DNA of 64,000 nt from positions 3,778,001 through 3,842,000 of the forward strand of contig AP019701.1 in assembly GCA_006738865.1 (NCBI GenBank), read 5' to 3'. Below are positions 43,130 through 52,320 of the stretch, piece after piece. Numbering within the stretch: position 1 is the first letter of the stretch; every line of letters begins with the position of its first letter. Made by a program: the position numbers and the translations under genes. Under the pieces are notes generated by a model. It was given only the letters and a program-made list of their open reading frames with translations, was not told the DNA's origin and searched no databases. This DNA is from Allostella sp. ATCC 35155 (lineage in GTDB: Bacteria; Pseudomonadota; Alphaproteobacteria; ATCC43930; Allostellaceae).

Positions 43130-44143
43130 CTACTCCACCCCGGCCCGGCGGCCGGCCTCGGTCACCAGCACGACCTTGCCCTCGACCTTGCGGTTCGCGA
43201 TGAGGGCCAGCGCCTCGGCCGCCCGCTCGAGCGGAAAGGTCGCCATCACCGGCGGGTCGAGCCGGCCGGCCGCGGCCATCTGGAACATCTCGGCCTGGGC
43301 GCGGGCGACGCCGGCGGGATCGCGCTCGGGATAGTCGCTCCAGTGGATGCCGCTGACGGTGATGTGCTTGATGAGGAGGTAGTTGGCCTTGACCGACGGG
43401 ATGGCACCCGAGGTGAAGCCGACGACGACGAGCCGCCCGTCCCAGGCGAGCGCGCGCAGGCTGGCCTCGAAGACGGCGCCGCCGACCGGGTCGATGACGA
43501 CGTTGGCGCCATGGCCGCCGGTCGCCTCCTGGACCGCCTTGCGCAGCCCGTCGCGGAGGTCCGGCATGGCGAGGTCGACGACCGCGTCGGCGCCGTGCCG
43601 GCGGACGAAGTCGGCCTTGGCCATCGTGCCGAGGCCGGCGACGACGCGCGCGCCCATGGCCTTGGCCAGTTCGACGGCGGCGATGCCGATGCCGCCCGCC
43701 GCACCCGTGACCAGCACCCATTCCCCGGGCCGCAGCCGCGCCCGATCGCTCAGCGCGTACCAGGAGGTCTGGTAGACGAGACCCATGCCGGCCGCCTTGG
43801 CGGTCGCCAGCGCGGCCGGCACCGGGTAGCAGACCGCGGCAGGCACCCGGACCAGTTCGGCGAAGGCCCCGGACTCGAGTTGCGCCGCCACCCGGTCGCC
43901 CGGCCGGAAGCCGTCGACGCCGGGGCCGACCGCGCGCACGACGCCGGCCAGTTCCTTGCCCGGCGCGAAGGGCAGCGGCGGCAGGATCTGGTAGGTGCCG
44001 GAGATGACCAGCAGGTCGGGATAGTTGAGGCCGATGGCGTGGGTCTCGACCAACACCTCGCCCGGACCGGGCTCCGGGTCCGGAAGGTCGCGGAGAACCA
44101 TGCCCTCCGGCTGTCCGAACGCCTCGACGAGCAGCGCCTTCAT
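43130..44143 (-). CDS. NADPH:quinone oxidoreductase-like MDR protein
   Basis: 337-aa medium-chain dehydrogenase/reductase without structural-zinc cysteines. The GroES-like domain has ETHAIGLNYPDLLVISG and PFAPGKELAGVVRAVGPGV. The Rossmann motif is GAAGGIGIAAVELAKAMGA near residue 146 and NVVIDPVGGAVFEASLRA follows. It belongs to the QOR/enoyl reductase type, so it may reduce an enoyl-CoA or quinone intermediate. Three bases separate it from the acyl-CoA dehydrogenase gene. Confidence 0.87.
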   Translation of the reverse strand: MKALLVEAFGQPEGMVLRDLPDPEPGPGEVLVETHAIGLNYPDLLVISGTYQILPPLPFAPGKELAGVVRAVGPGVDGFRPGDRVAAQLESGAFAELVRVPAAVCYPVPAALATAKAAGMGLVYQTSWYALSDRARLRPGEWVLVTGAAGGIGIAAVELAKAMGARVVAGLGTMAKADFVRRHGADAVVDLAMPDLRDGLRKAVQEATGGHGANVVIDPVGGAVFEASLRALAWDGRLVVVGFTSGAIPSVKANYLLIKHITVSGIHWSDYPERDPAGVARAQAEMFQMAAAGRLDPPVMATFPLERAAEALALIANRKVEGKVVLVTEAGRRAGVE

Positions 44144-44146
44144 CGT

Positions 44147-45283
44147 TCAGTGCCCGGTCAGCGCGCGGTTGATGACCAGCCGCTGGATGTCGTTGGTGCC
44201 CTCGTAGATCATCGCGACGCGGACGTCGCGATAGATGCGCTCGACGCCCATATCGGCCATGTAGCCGGCGCCGCCCAGGGTCTGGATGGCGTCGCGGCAG
44301 ACATGCTCGGCCGCCTCCGACGCGAAGAGCTTGGCCATCGACGCCTCGACGAGGCAGGGCCGGCCGGCGGCCTTGAGGGCGGCGGCGTGCAGCACGAGCT
44401 GCTCGGCGGCAGCGATGCGCGTCGCCATGTCGGCGAGGCGGAAGCCGACCGCCTGGTGGGCCGCGATGGGTTTCCCGAACGTCACCCGCTCCTTGGCGTA
44501 GGCGACCGCGAGATCGAGGGCGGCGCGCGCCATGCCGACCGACTGGGCGGCGATGCCGATGCGGCCGCCTTCCAGGTTCGCGAGCGCGATGCGGTAGCCG
44601 GCCCCCTCGGCGCCGAGCAGCGCGTCCGCCCCGACCTCGGCATCCTCCAGCAGGATCTCGCAGGTGTCGGACGCGGACTGGCCCATCTTCCGCTCGATCC
44701 GGCCGACCCGGTAGCCGGGATTGTCGGTCGGAACGAGGAAGGCCGAGAGCCCGCGCTTGCCCTGGTCGGGATCGGTGACGGCGAAGACGATGGCGAGGTC
44801 CGCCGTCGCGCCAGAGGTGATGTACTGCTTGATGCCGCGCAGGCGCCAGCCGCCGTTGGTCCGCTCGGCGCGGGTGCGGATCGCGCCGGCGTCGGAGCCC
44901 CCCTGCGGCTCGGTCAGGCAGAAGGCGCAGAGCAGCTCGCCCTGGGCCATCGGCCGCAGCCAGCGTTCCTTCTGGGCCTCGGTGCCGTGGTCGAGCAGCG
45001 GCATGCAGCCGACCGAGTTGTGCCCGCTCATCATCGTCGAGACGGCACCGTTGCCGGCCGCGATCTCCATCAGTGCCAGCGCGTAGGCGATGCAGTCGGC
45101 GCCCGATCCGCCCCATTCCTCCGGCACCGTCATGCCGAGAAAGCCGAGCCGGCCCATCTCCCGCAGCACCTCGCGCGGCACGGCCCGCGCCTCCTCCCAG
45201 GCGGCCGCGTTGGGGGCCAGCGCCGACTGCGCGAAGGCGCGCGCCGTATCGCGGACGAGCAGATGCTCTTCGGCCAGAATCAC
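44147..45283 (-). CDS. Acyl-CoA dehydrogenase, first gene of the 14-gene operon
   Basis: 378-aa FAD enzyme. LTEPQGGSDAGAIRT near residue 126, GIKQYITSGATADLAIVFAV, and the catalytic Glu in MIYEGTNDIQRLVINRALTG mark a short-chain/branched-chain type dehydrogenase. The start is GTG at 45283, with GGGAGGG five bases before it, giving the usual opening MILAEEHLLVRDTARAFAQ; longer open frames upstream are not supported. A FadR-type operator ends 26 bp before the start codon. Confidence 0.9.
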   Translation of the reverse strand: MILAEEHLLVRDTARAFAQSALAPNAAAWEEARAVPREVLREMGRLGFLGMTVPEEWGGSGADCIAYALALMEIAAGNGAVSTMMSGHNSVGCMPLLDHGTEAQKERWLRPMAQGELLCAFCLTEPQGGSDAGAIRTRAERTNGGWRLRGIKQYITSGATADLAIVFAVTDPDQGKRGLSAFLVPTDNPGYRVGRIERKMGQSASDTCEILLEDAEVGADALLGAEGAGYRIALANLEGGRIGIAAQSVGMARAALDLAVAYAKERVTFGKPIAAHQAVGFRLADMATRIAAAEQLVLHAAALKAAGRPCLVEASMAKLFASEAAEHVCRDAIQTLGGAGYMADMGVERIYRDVRVAMIYEGTNDIQRLVINRALTGH

Positions 45284-45308
45284 AGTGGCCCTCCCGGAGA
45301 TGCGATCA

Positions 45309-45326
45309 TGAATGATCGTTCGTTCA
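45309..45326. promoter_or_regulatory. FadR-type TetR operator before the acyl-CoA operon
   Basis: TGAATGATCGTTCGTTCA; read on the minus strand TGAACGAACGATCATTCA, identical at 16 of 18 positions to the site at 33277. It lies between the operon start codon (45283) and the divergent EAL gene, close enough to block the promoter of the operon. Confidence 0.7.
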
Positions 45327-45459
45327 GTTTCCGGATGATGGTCGGCGGCCGGACCGCTTGTCAATATCCTACGGCTTGCGAACCGGCCCCCTACTGGCCA
45401 TCGCCGGGCGGTGGCCATATCGTTCCCAGAGCAGGAAGAAGACTTTCCGGGGGAACGCC

Positions 45460-46221
45460 GTGACCGAACCGCCCACGCCATGCGCCGCCTGCCGCGATCC
45501 GCAGCCGCTCTTTCCGTTCACCATGGCGTTCCAGCCGATCGTCGATGTCGACGCGGCGCGGATCGTCGGACACGAGGCGCTGGTGCGCGGCCCGGCCGGC
45601 GAAGGGGCCGGAAGCGTGCTGTCGAAGGTCACGCCCGAGACCCTCTACAGCTTCGACCAGGAGTGCCGGGTCAAGGCGATCGAACTGGCCGCGCGCCTGG
45701 GGCTGGATGGCGAGCTCGGGATCAACTTCCTGCCGAACGCGGTCTACGAGCCGCGCGCCTGCATCCGCAATACGCTCGACGCCGCCGCCCGCACGGGCTT
45801 CCCACTGCATCGCCTGACGTTCGAGTTCGTCGAGAACGAGAACGTTTCCGACCCCGCCCATACGCTGCGGATCATCGAGGAGTACAAGCGCCAGGGCTTC
45901 AAGGTCGCCCTCGACGATTTCGGCACCGGCTACTCCAACCTCTGGCAGATCGCGGAGCTGAAGCCCGACGTCCTGAAGGTCGACCGCCGACTGGTCGCGC
46001 ATTGCGACGGCAACCCGCGCATGGTCTCGGTCCTGCGCGCGCTGGTCGGCATGGCGGAAGAGACGCAAACGAGGCTGGTCGCCGAAGGCGTAGAGCGGAT
46101 CGAGGAGGTGCGCACGCTCCGCGCGGTCGGCATCCGGTTCATGCAGGGCTATCATTTCGCGCGGCCGCGGTTCGAGGGCGTCGTCGCGGAGCACGAGATC
46201 GCCTGGCCCGCCACGCCGTAA
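45460..46221 (+). CDS. EAL-domain protein (putative cyclic-di-GMP phosphodiesterase)
   Basis: 253-aa stand-alone EAL domain. After a short Cys-containing lead it shows AFQPIVDVDAARIVGHEALV (the EAL motif), GINFLPNAVYEP, FEFVENENV, the metal-site LDDFGTGYSNLW, LKVDRRLV and AEGVERIEE, so the catalytic residues are present. The class resembles the EAL domains of blue-light sensors, but no sensor domain is attached. The GTG start at 45460 has GGGGGAA before it. It is divergent from the acyl-CoA operon. Confidence 0.87.
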   Translation: MTEPPTPCAACRDPQPLFPFTMAFQPIVDVDAARIVGHEALVRGPAGEGAGSVLSKVTPETLYSFDQECRVKAIELAARLGLDGELGINFLPNAVYEPRACIRNTLDAAARTGFPLHRLTFEFVENENVSDPAHTLRIIEEYKRQGFKVALDDFGTGYSNLWQIAELKPDVLKVDRRLVAHCDGNPRMVSVLRALVGMAEETQTRLVAEGVERIEEVRTLRAVGIRFMQGYHFARPRFEGVVAEHEIAWPATP

Positions 46222-46283
46222 TTGGAGTCCTCATCACGACGACACATGGCGGGGCGGAGGCCGGACGGCTAGTCTCGGCCGCG

Positions 46284-47459
46284 ATGCTGCGGTCCTTTTC
46301 GTTTCAGGCAGCGAGCGCCGGCGTGCTGGCGGCCCTCGTCGGCTTCGCCAGTTCCTTCGCGATCCTGATCCAGGGTTTCATGGCCGCCGGCGCGACCAGG
46401 ACCGAGGCGGCGTCGGGCCTGATGGCCGTGTGCGTGCTGATGGGACTGGCCGCGGTGTGGGTCGCGCTGCGGACGAAGATGCCGATCTCGATCGCCTGGT
46501 CGACGCCGGGCGCCGTCCTGCTGATTGCGTCGGGGCCGCTGGAGGGCGGCTTCCCGACCGCCGTCGGCGCCTTTGTGGTGGCCGGCCTGCTGGTCGTTCT
46601 GGCCGGCATGTGGCGGCCGCTCGGACGCTGGGTCGCGGCCATCCCCGCGCCGCTCGCCAATGCCATGCTGGCGGGCGTCCTGCTGCAGCTGGCCCTCGCC
46701 CCGGTGCGGGCGGTGGCGGAGCTGCCGCTGGCGGCGATGGCGATCATCGTCACCTGGGCCATCGTCGGGCGCGTCCGCCGCCTGTTCGCCGTGCCGGCGG
46801 CGGTCGTGGCCGCCGCCATCGTCATCACGGCGACCGTCGAGATCGATCGCGCGGCGCTGGGATCGCTCTGGCCGCAGCCGGCGCTGGTCGTGCCGCAATT
46901 CTCCTGGTCGGCGGCCGTCGGCATCGGCCTGCCGCTCTTCGTCGTCACCATGGCCTCGCAGAACATCCCCGGCATCGCCGTCCTCGGCCTCTACGGCTAC
47001 CGGCCCGACCCGGGCCGCCTCTTCCGGCTGACCGGCGTCCTCAGCCTGATGGCGACGCCCTTCTGCGGCCATGCGATCAACCTCGCCGCCATCACCGCCG
47101 CGATCTGCGCCGGCGAGGACGCTCATCCCGATCCGGCCCGGCGCTACTGGTCCGCGGTGGTCGCCGGCATCGTCTACTTCCTCCTCGGTCTCGGCGCCGG
47201 CGCGGCGGCGGCCTTCATCGGTGCCGCGCCGCCGGTGCTGATCGAGGCGGTCGCCGGCCTCGCCCTCCTGGGGCCGCTCGCCAGTGCGCTGATGGGCGCC
47301 GTCACCCATCCCACCGCCCGCGAGGCCGCGGTCGTCACCTTCCTCGTCGCCGCCTCGGGCCTCACCATCCTCGGCATCGGCGGCGCCTTCTGGGGGCTCG
47401 TCGCCGGCGGCCTGATGCTGGCGCTGGCACGCGCCGGCCGCCCGCCGGGGCCGACCTGA
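46284..47459 (+). CDS. BenE-family benzoate/proton symporter-like permease
   Basis: 391-aa permease with about twelve hydrophobic segments. BenE hallmarks are GFASSFAILIQGFMAAGAT near the start, ISIAWSTPGAVLL, the central VTMASQNIPGIAVLGLYGY and TPFCGHAINLAAITAAICAG. BenE members import benzoate with protons. Start ATG at 46284; the frame is open upstream through the EAL gene without support. Aromatic-acid uptake fits the adjacent CoA-ligase clusters. Confidence 0.88.
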   Translation: MLRSFSFQAASAGVLAALVGFASSFAILIQGFMAAGATRTEAASGLMAVCVLMGLAAVWVALRTKMPISIAWSTPGAVLLIASGPLEGGFPTAVGAFVVAGLLVVLAGMWRPLGRWVAAIPAPLANAMLAGVLLQLALAPVRAVAELPLAAMAIIVTWAIVGRVRRLFAVPAAVVAAAIVITATVEIDRAALGSLWPQPALVVPQFSWSAAVGIGLPLFVVTMASQNIPGIAVLGLYGYRPDPGRLFRLTGVLSLMATPFCGHAINLAAITAAICAGEDAHPDPARRYWSAVVAGIVYFLLGLGAGAAAAFIGAAPPVLIEAVAGLALLGPLASALMGAVTHPTAREAAVVTFLVAASGLTILGIGGAFWGLVAGGLMLALARAGRPPGPT

Positions 47460-47557
47460 CCTAGCCCGGCCGGAACGGCGCGGCGGGACGCGGTTGACGC
47501 CGGAGACTGCAATCGCGGAGCATCGCGGACCGCAACGACCGGAACGGATGGTGGACC

Positions 47558-47872
47558 ATGACGGATACGACGCGATCGGAGGTCGACGTCGATCAGGCCC
47601 TTCTCGACCCGGCTTTGGTGTTCCCGAGCCCCGAGGCGCTCGCCGCGCACGAGAGCCTGACGGTCGAGCAGAAGATCGAGATCCTCCGCCGCTGGGAGTA
47701 CGACGCCAGCGAGGCGTCCGTGGCGACCGAAGAGGGAATGCCCGGCGGCGACGGGGACCTGCTGCGGCGCATCCTGCTGGCCCTCAGCCGGCTCTCCGGC
47801 AGGCTCGACGTCGAGCAGGTCGGGCCGACCAAGCATCACGGCCTGCCGCGTTCCGCGGCGGAGCGCGACTGA
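47558..47872 (+). CDS. Small soluble protein of unknown function (104 aa)
   Basis: Acidic protein with the stretch SPEALAAHESLTVEQKIEIL followed by RRWEYDASEASVATEEGMPG and a Leu-rich helix LLRRILLALSRLSG. I recall similar small proteins with the EKIEILRRWEYDA motif in many Alphaproteobacteria, without a function. ATG at 47558 is used. It converges with the DUF2892 gene. A GGAAC sequence 80 bp upstream does not have proper EcfG spacing. Confidence 0.75.
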   Translation: MTDTTRSEVDVDQALLDPALVFPSPEALAAHESLTVEQKIEILRRWEYDASEASVATEEGMPGGDGDLLRRILLALSRLSGRLDVEQVGPTKHHGLPRSAAERD

Positions 47873-47910
47873 CCGGCGGTGTCAGGGCGGCGGCGAGGCC
47901 GGCCCCGATT

Positions 47911-48114
47911 TCAGCCGAAGCCGGCGCGGGCCGGCAGGCCGAGCCGCTTCAGCGTCATCACGACCGGGCACATGCCGGTCACCGAAGCCTGGATGAGATG
48001 GGCGCCCATCAGGCCCGTCAGCCAGAGCCAGTTGGGGCTGTGGTAGACGGCGAGCAGGACGCTCGCCAGGACCACGACACCGACGATCAGGAGAATTGCG
48101 CGCTCGACCGACAT
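47911..48114 (-). CDS. DUF2892 family inner-membrane protein
   Basis: 67-aa protein with two hydrophobic helices (ERAILLIVGVVVLASVLLAV and WLWLTGLMGAHLIQASVTG) and the conserved MCPVVMTLKRLG after them, the DUF2892/YgaP transmembrane-domain signature with its single Cys. It precedes nothing in frame and ends 38 bp from the convergent small gene. The function of the family is unknown; it is often linked to sulfurtransferases, but none is adjacent here. Confidence 0.82.
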   Translation of the reverse strand: MSVERAILLIVGVVVLASVLLAVYHSPNWLWLTGLMGAHLIQASVTGMCPVVMTLKRLGLPARAGFG

Positions 48115-48177
48115 GACTCCCGTCCTCCCGAGGCTGCGAGGAAACGACAGCCCGCATGGGTTGCGGCCAGGGCCAAT

Positions 48178-49788
48178 CTACACCCTTCCGCCCGACCGCG
48201 GAACCGGCGCCCGCCCGGCTGCCCCGACGATGCCCTCGCCGCGCAGCACCTCCTTGCGGACCTTCTCGGTCGCCGTCCGCGGCAAGGCGGCCAGCACCCG
48301 CAGGTAGCGCGGCACGGCGAAGCGCGGCAGGCGCGCCTCGCAGAAGGCCCAGACCGCCTCGGCGTCGATGGTCCGGCCGGGACGCGGCACCAGACAGGCG
48401 AGGATCTCCTCCTCGCCGTCGCCGATGTCGGACGGCACGCCGACGACAGCGGCCTCCAGAATGTCATCGTGCTGGATCAGCGCCTGTTCGATCTCCCAGG
48501 ACGAGACGTTCTCGCCGCGGCGGCGGATGCAGTCGCGCAGCCGGTCGACGAAGCCGTACCAGCCGTCGGCGTCGACCCGGAAGGCGTCGCCGGTGTGGAA
48601 CCAGAGGTTGCGGAAGGCGGCGACCGTCGCCTCCGGCATGCCGCAGTAGCCCTGCAGGAAGGTGCCGGCGCGGCGCGGTCGGACCAGCAGTTCGCCGACC
48701 CCGCCCGGCGGTACCGGCTCGTCGGTCGCGGAATCGGCGATCCGGACCTCGAACCAGTCGGCGACCAGCCGGCCGCAGGAGCCGGGCCGCAGCGGGGCGT
48801 CGAGTGGCATGTAGAAGGGGCAGTTGATCTCCGTCGTGCCGTAGAGTTCGACCGGCTTGGCGCCGAAGCGCGTCTGGAACGGCGCCGCCAGGGCCGGGAC
48901 CAGGGGCACCGCCGTCACCGCCCGCAGGCGATGGTCGCGGTCCTCGTCCGTCGGCGGCTGCTTCATCAGGAAGCTCATCATGGTGCCGAGCAGGTTGGTC
49001 ACCGTGACGCCGTGCCGGCGGATGTCGCCGAGCCAGCCGCTGGCGCTGAAGCGCGGTGCCAGGACCAGCGGGATGCCCCACATCAGCGCGCCATAGGCGC
49101 CGAGCAGCAGCGCGTTCGCATGGAACAGCGGCAGGCAGGTGTAGAGCACGTCCTGCGACCCCAGCCGCAGCACCTCGCCATAGACATGCCCGTTGAGGCG
49201 GAGATGGCCGTGCGGCAGCAGCGGCCCCTTCGACGGACCGCTGGTGCCCGAGGTGAAGAGGATGGCACCGACGTCGCCGACCGCGACCGGCACCGCCACC
49301 GGCCGCTCCGGCGCCTCCGCCAGCTCGGCGAACGGCGCGACGGCGATCCCGGGCGGTGGCTCCGCGTCGGGGATCGCGCCGTCCACCCATAGCCGCTTCA
49401 GGTGCGGCAGGTTGCCGGCCGAGGCGTCGATCGTCGCCAGATGCTCGGGTGCCGCCACCATCGCGCGGGCCCGGGTGACGTTGGCGATGTGTTCGAGGAA
49501 GGCGCCCTTGAAGGCGGTGTTGATCGGCACGAAGACGGCACCAGCCCGCGCCACCGCGCACCACAGGGCGACGAAGGCCGGCCCGTTCGGCAGCATCGCC
49601 AGAACCAGGTCGCCCTTGGCCACGCCGGCGGCGATCAGGCCGTTGGCGATGCGCGTCGCGGCCCGGTCCATGGCGCCGAAGCTGACGGGCGGCCCGTCGA
49701 CCGGACGCAGATAGTCCCGGTCGCCCTGCCGCTCGGCCTGCTCGGCCAGCGTGCGCCCCAGCACCCAGCCGGCGATGTCGATCGCCAA
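48178..49788 (-). CDS. AMP-dependent acyl-CoA ligase (CaiC-like)
   Basis: 536-aa adenylate-forming ligase. Phosphate loop ILFTSGTSGPSKGPLLPHGH near residue 176, aromatic-box YGTTEINCPFYM, hinge GFVDRLRDCIRRRGENVSS and the C-terminal catalytic Lys region LPRTATEKVRKEVL (the usual SGK is TEK). The family is nearest to crotonobetaine/carnitine-CoA ligase. It begins 10 bp after the AliA-like ligase stop, so both share an operon with crotonase D. Confidence 0.87.
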   Translation of the reverse strand: MAIDIAGWVLGRTLAEQAERQGDRDYLRPVDGPPVSFGAMDRAATRIANGLIAAGVAKGDLVLAMLPNGPAFVALWCAVARAGAVFVPINTAFKGAFLEHIANVTRARAMVAAPEHLATIDASAGNLPHLKRLWVDGAIPDAEPPPGIAVAPFAELAEAPERPVAVPVAVGDVGAILFTSGTSGPSKGPLLPHGHLRLNGHVYGEVLRLGSQDVLYTCLPLFHANALLLGAYGALMWGIPLVLAPRFSASGWLGDIRRHGVTVTNLLGTMMSFLMKQPPTDEDRDHRLRAVTAVPLVPALAAPFQTRFGAKPVELYGTTEINCPFYMPLDAPLRPGSCGRLVADWFEVRIADSATDEPVPPGGVGELLVRPRRAGTFLQGYCGMPEATVAAFRNLWFHTGDAFRVDADGWYGFVDRLRDCIRRRGENVSSWEIEQALIQHDDILEAAVVGVPSDIGDGEEEILACLVPRPGRTIDAEAVWAFCEARLPRFAVPRYLRVLAALPRTATEKVRKEVLRGEGIVGAAGRAPVPRSGGRV

Positions 49789-49798
49789 GGGGGCGTCC

Positions 49799-51451
49799 CT
49801 ACCCGGCCGCCAGTTCCTTCGCCGTCTCGCGCAGGCGGAACTTCTGGATCTTGCCGCTCGGCGTGCGCGGCAGCGCGTCCACCACCTCCAGCCGCTCCGG
49901 CCAGTAGTTGCGCGTCAGCTTGTGCTCGGCGAGGAAGCCGGTCAGCTCCGCCAGCGTCAGGCTGGCCCCCGGCCGCGGCACGACGAAGGCGCAGGCGCGC
50001 TCGCCGAGTCGCGGATCCGGCATGCCGACGACCGCCACCTCGGCCACCGCCGGATGCTGGTAGAGCAGCCCCTCGACCTCGACGACGGGGACATTTTCGC
50101 CGCCACGGATGATGACATCCTTGGTCCGCCCAGTGATGCGGATGTAGCCCGCCTCGTCCATCCGGGCGAGGTCGCCGGTGTCGAACCAGCCCTCCGCGTC
50201 GACGCCATAGAGTTCGGGCCGCTTGAGGTAGCCGAGGAAGTTGGAGCAGCCGCGCAGCAGCAGCCGCCCCTCCGTGCCGGGCGGCAGGTCGGTGCCGGCC
50301 TCGTCGACGATGCGCAGTTCGATGCCCTCCAGGGCACAGCCGTCGGTTTCGCAGGCGCGCTCCGGCGGGTCGTCGAGCAGGGTCGTCGTCGCCGCCCCGT
50401 TCTCGGTCATGCCCCAGGCCGAGACGATGGTGGCGCCGAGATTCTCGGTCGCGCGCCGCGCCACCGCCGAGGGGATCGGCGCACCGGCGGAGAGGAAGAT
50501 GCGCAGGCTCGCGAGGTCGGGCTTGCGCTCCTCCGCCACCGCCGTCAGGTCGGCGAGGAAGGGCGTGGACGCCATGGTGAAGGTGACGCCCTCGGCCTTG
50601 ACGTTGTCGGCCGCCCGGCCGCCGTTCCAGATGTCCTGCAGGATGACGGGGCAGCCGAGCAGGATCGGCATCATGACGCCGTACATGAAGCCGGTCTGGT
50701 GGGCGAGCGGCGAGGCCATCAGCACGACGTCGCCCGACCTGAGGCCCAGCCGCCGGACATAGGGCACGAGGTTGCTGACCAGCGTGTTGGAGCTGTGCAT
50801 CACCCCCTTGGGCTCGCCCGTGGTGCCGGAGGTGTAGAGGATCTCGATGACGTCGTCGGGCCCCGGACGGCGCTCCGCGAAGAGCGTCCGGGCGGCCGCC
50901 GCGGCGAACGGCCGGGCCGGATCGTGCAGGGCCTCGAACGCCTCCCCACCTTCGCCGCCGACGACCAGCAGGTGCTGGAGCGACGGCAGGTCGGCGCGCA
51001 GGCCGCGCGCCATCGCGGCATGGTCGAAGCCACGGAAGGTGCCGGGCATGACCAGCACCTTGGCTTCGGCGAGGCCGAGCATGAAGCGCAGCTCGCGCTC
51101 GCGGAAGATCGGCATCAGCGGGTTGCTGATGGCGCCGATGCGCATGGCGGCAAGGTGCAGGGCGGTGAACTGCCACCAGTTGGGCAGTTGCCAGGAGACG
51201 ACGTCGCCGCGGCCGACGCCGAGCCCCGCCAGCGCCGCGGCGATGCGGTCGACGCGGGCGGCGAGTTCGCCATAGGTCAGGCGGCTGGCGATGCCGGTCG
51301 AGGAATTGTGGTCGACGATCGCGAGCCGGTCCGGCGTCTCGGCCGCCCAGCGGTCGAGATCGTCGAGGACGGTGCGGTCGTGCCAGAGGCCGGCCGCGCG
51401 CATCGCCTGCGCGCGCTCGGCCGTCAGCATGGAGCCGATGGCGGCGGTCAA
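49799..51451 (-). CDS. Cyclohexanecarboxylate-CoA ligase-like (AliA type)
   Basis: 550-aa adenylate-forming ligase. [20 protein letters not shown], the [20 protein letters not shown] segment, [18 protein letters not shown] and the P-loop [20 protein letters not shown] recall AliA of Rhodopseudomonas, which activates cyclohexanecarboxylate. Hinge and Lys regions ([16 protein letters not shown], then [14 protein letters not shown]) are intact. TTG at 51451 is preferred because GGAGGG lies seven bases before it; ATG at 51430 is the alternative. The name rests on family resemblance. Confidence 0.8.
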   Translation of the reverse strand: MTAAIGSMLTAERAQAMRAAGLWHDRTVLDDLDRWAAETPDRLAIVDHNSSTGIASRLTYGELAARVDRIAAALAGLGVGRGDVVSWQLPNWWQFTALHLAAMRIGAISNPLMPIFRERELRFMLGLAEAKVLVMPGTFRGFDHAAMARGLRADLPSLQHLLVVGGEGGEAFEALHDPARPFAAAAARTLFAERRPGPDDVIEILYTSGTTGEPKGVMHSSNTLVSNLVPYVRRLGLRSGDVVLMASPLAHQTGFMYGVMMPILLGCPVILQDIWNGGRAADNVKAEGVTFTMASTPFLADLTAVAEERKPDLASLRIFLSAGAPIPSAVARRATENLGATIVSAWGMTENGAATTTLLDDPPERACETDGCALEGIELRIVDEAGTDLPPGTEGRLLLRGCSNFLGYLKRPELYGVDAEGWFDTGDLARMDEAGYIRITGRTKDVIIRGGENVPVVEVEGLLYQHPAVAEVAVVGMPDPRLGERACAFVVPRPGASLTLAELTGFLAEHKLTRNYWPERLEVVDALPRTPSGKIQKFRLRETAKELAAG

Positions 51452-51470
51452 GGCCGGACCCTCCGCCGGC

Positions 51471-52295
51471 TCAGAGGTTCGATTCCGGCGGGAAGGCCGG
51501 CTTGCGCTTTTCGCGGTGGGCGGCCAGCCCCTCCTGCACGTCCGGCGACTGCCAGCCGAGGAACTCCAGCGCCAGCGAGGTGTCGAAGATCGGCCCCGCC
51601 TGCCGCAGCCAGTTGTTGAGGGCGTACTTGGTCCAGCGAATGGCGTGCGGCGCCCCTTCCGCCAGCTTCGTCGCCACCGCGACCGCCTTGGCATCGAGCT
51701 CGGCATCCTCGACCGCGAGCGAGACGAGGCCGATGCGCTCGGCCTCCGCCCCCGACAGCGGGTCGCAGGTCATGAGGTAATACTTGGCCTTGGCCATGCC
51801 GCAGAGCAGCGGCCAGACGATCGCCGCATGGTCGCCGGCGGCGACGCCGAGACGGGTATGGCCATCAATGATGCGCGCGTCGTTGGCGGCGATCGAGACG
51901 TCGGCCAGCAAGCCGCAGACGAGCCCGGCGCCGACCGCCGGCCCCCGGATCGCGCTGACGATCGGCTTGGAGCAGTGGATGATGTTGTAGACGAGGTCGC
52001 GCGCCTCCTTCCAGTTGGCGGCGCGGGTATGGAAGTCGGCGATGATGGTGTCGATCATGGCGAAGTCGCCACCGGCCGAGAACGCCTTGCCCTCGCCCTG
52101 GAGGATCACCGCCGAGACGCTGGGGTCGGCGTCGATCTCGCGCCACAGGCCCGTCAGTTCGCCATGCATGACGGCGTCGGCAGCGTTGAGCTTGCCCGGG
52201 TTCGACATGGTGACGCGCAGCACGCGCGGATGCGGCCGGTCGAACTTCAGGCGCTGGTAGCGGGCATAGCGGTCTTCGCTGGCGGCTGCGCTCAT
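51471..52295 (-). CDS. Enoyl-CoA hydratase family protein (crotonase D)
   Basis: 274-aa crotonase. [15 protein letters not shown] forms the CoA site. Catalytic positions read [15 protein letters not shown] and [18 protein letters not shown], so both Glu residues of a hydratase are missing, though an Asp-His pair lies beside the second. ATG at 52295 has GGAGG five bases before it. First gene of an operon with the two ligases; a FadR-type operator lies 25 bp upstream. Confidence 0.87.
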   Translation of the reverse strand: MSAAASEDRYARYQRLKFDRPHPRVLRVTMSNPGKLNAADAVMHGELTGLWREIDADPSVSAVILQGEGKAFSAGGDFAMIDTIIADFHTRAANWKEARDLVYNIIHCSKPIVSAIRGPAVGAGLVCGLLADVSIAANDARIIDGHTRLGVAAGDHAAIVWPLLCGMAKAKYYLMTCDPLSGAEAERIGLVSLAVEDAELDAKAVAVATKLAEGAPHAIRWTKYALNNWLRQAGPIFDTSLALEFLGWQSPDVQEGLAAHREKRKPAFPPESNL

Positions 52296-52320
52296 GGGTT
52301 CCTCCGTCGTTTCTCTCAAT

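Noticed and set aside
45358-45459. N-terminal extension of the EAL protein from an upstream ATG
   Set aside because: The added residues are unlike EAL proteins, and GTG at 45460 has a good ribosome site.
47472-47495. GGAAC-N16-GTT before the 104-aa gene at 47558, as a second EcfG promoter
   Set aside because: The spacing to GTT is one to two bases short of the EcfG consensus and the -10 reads CGGTT; too weak to call.
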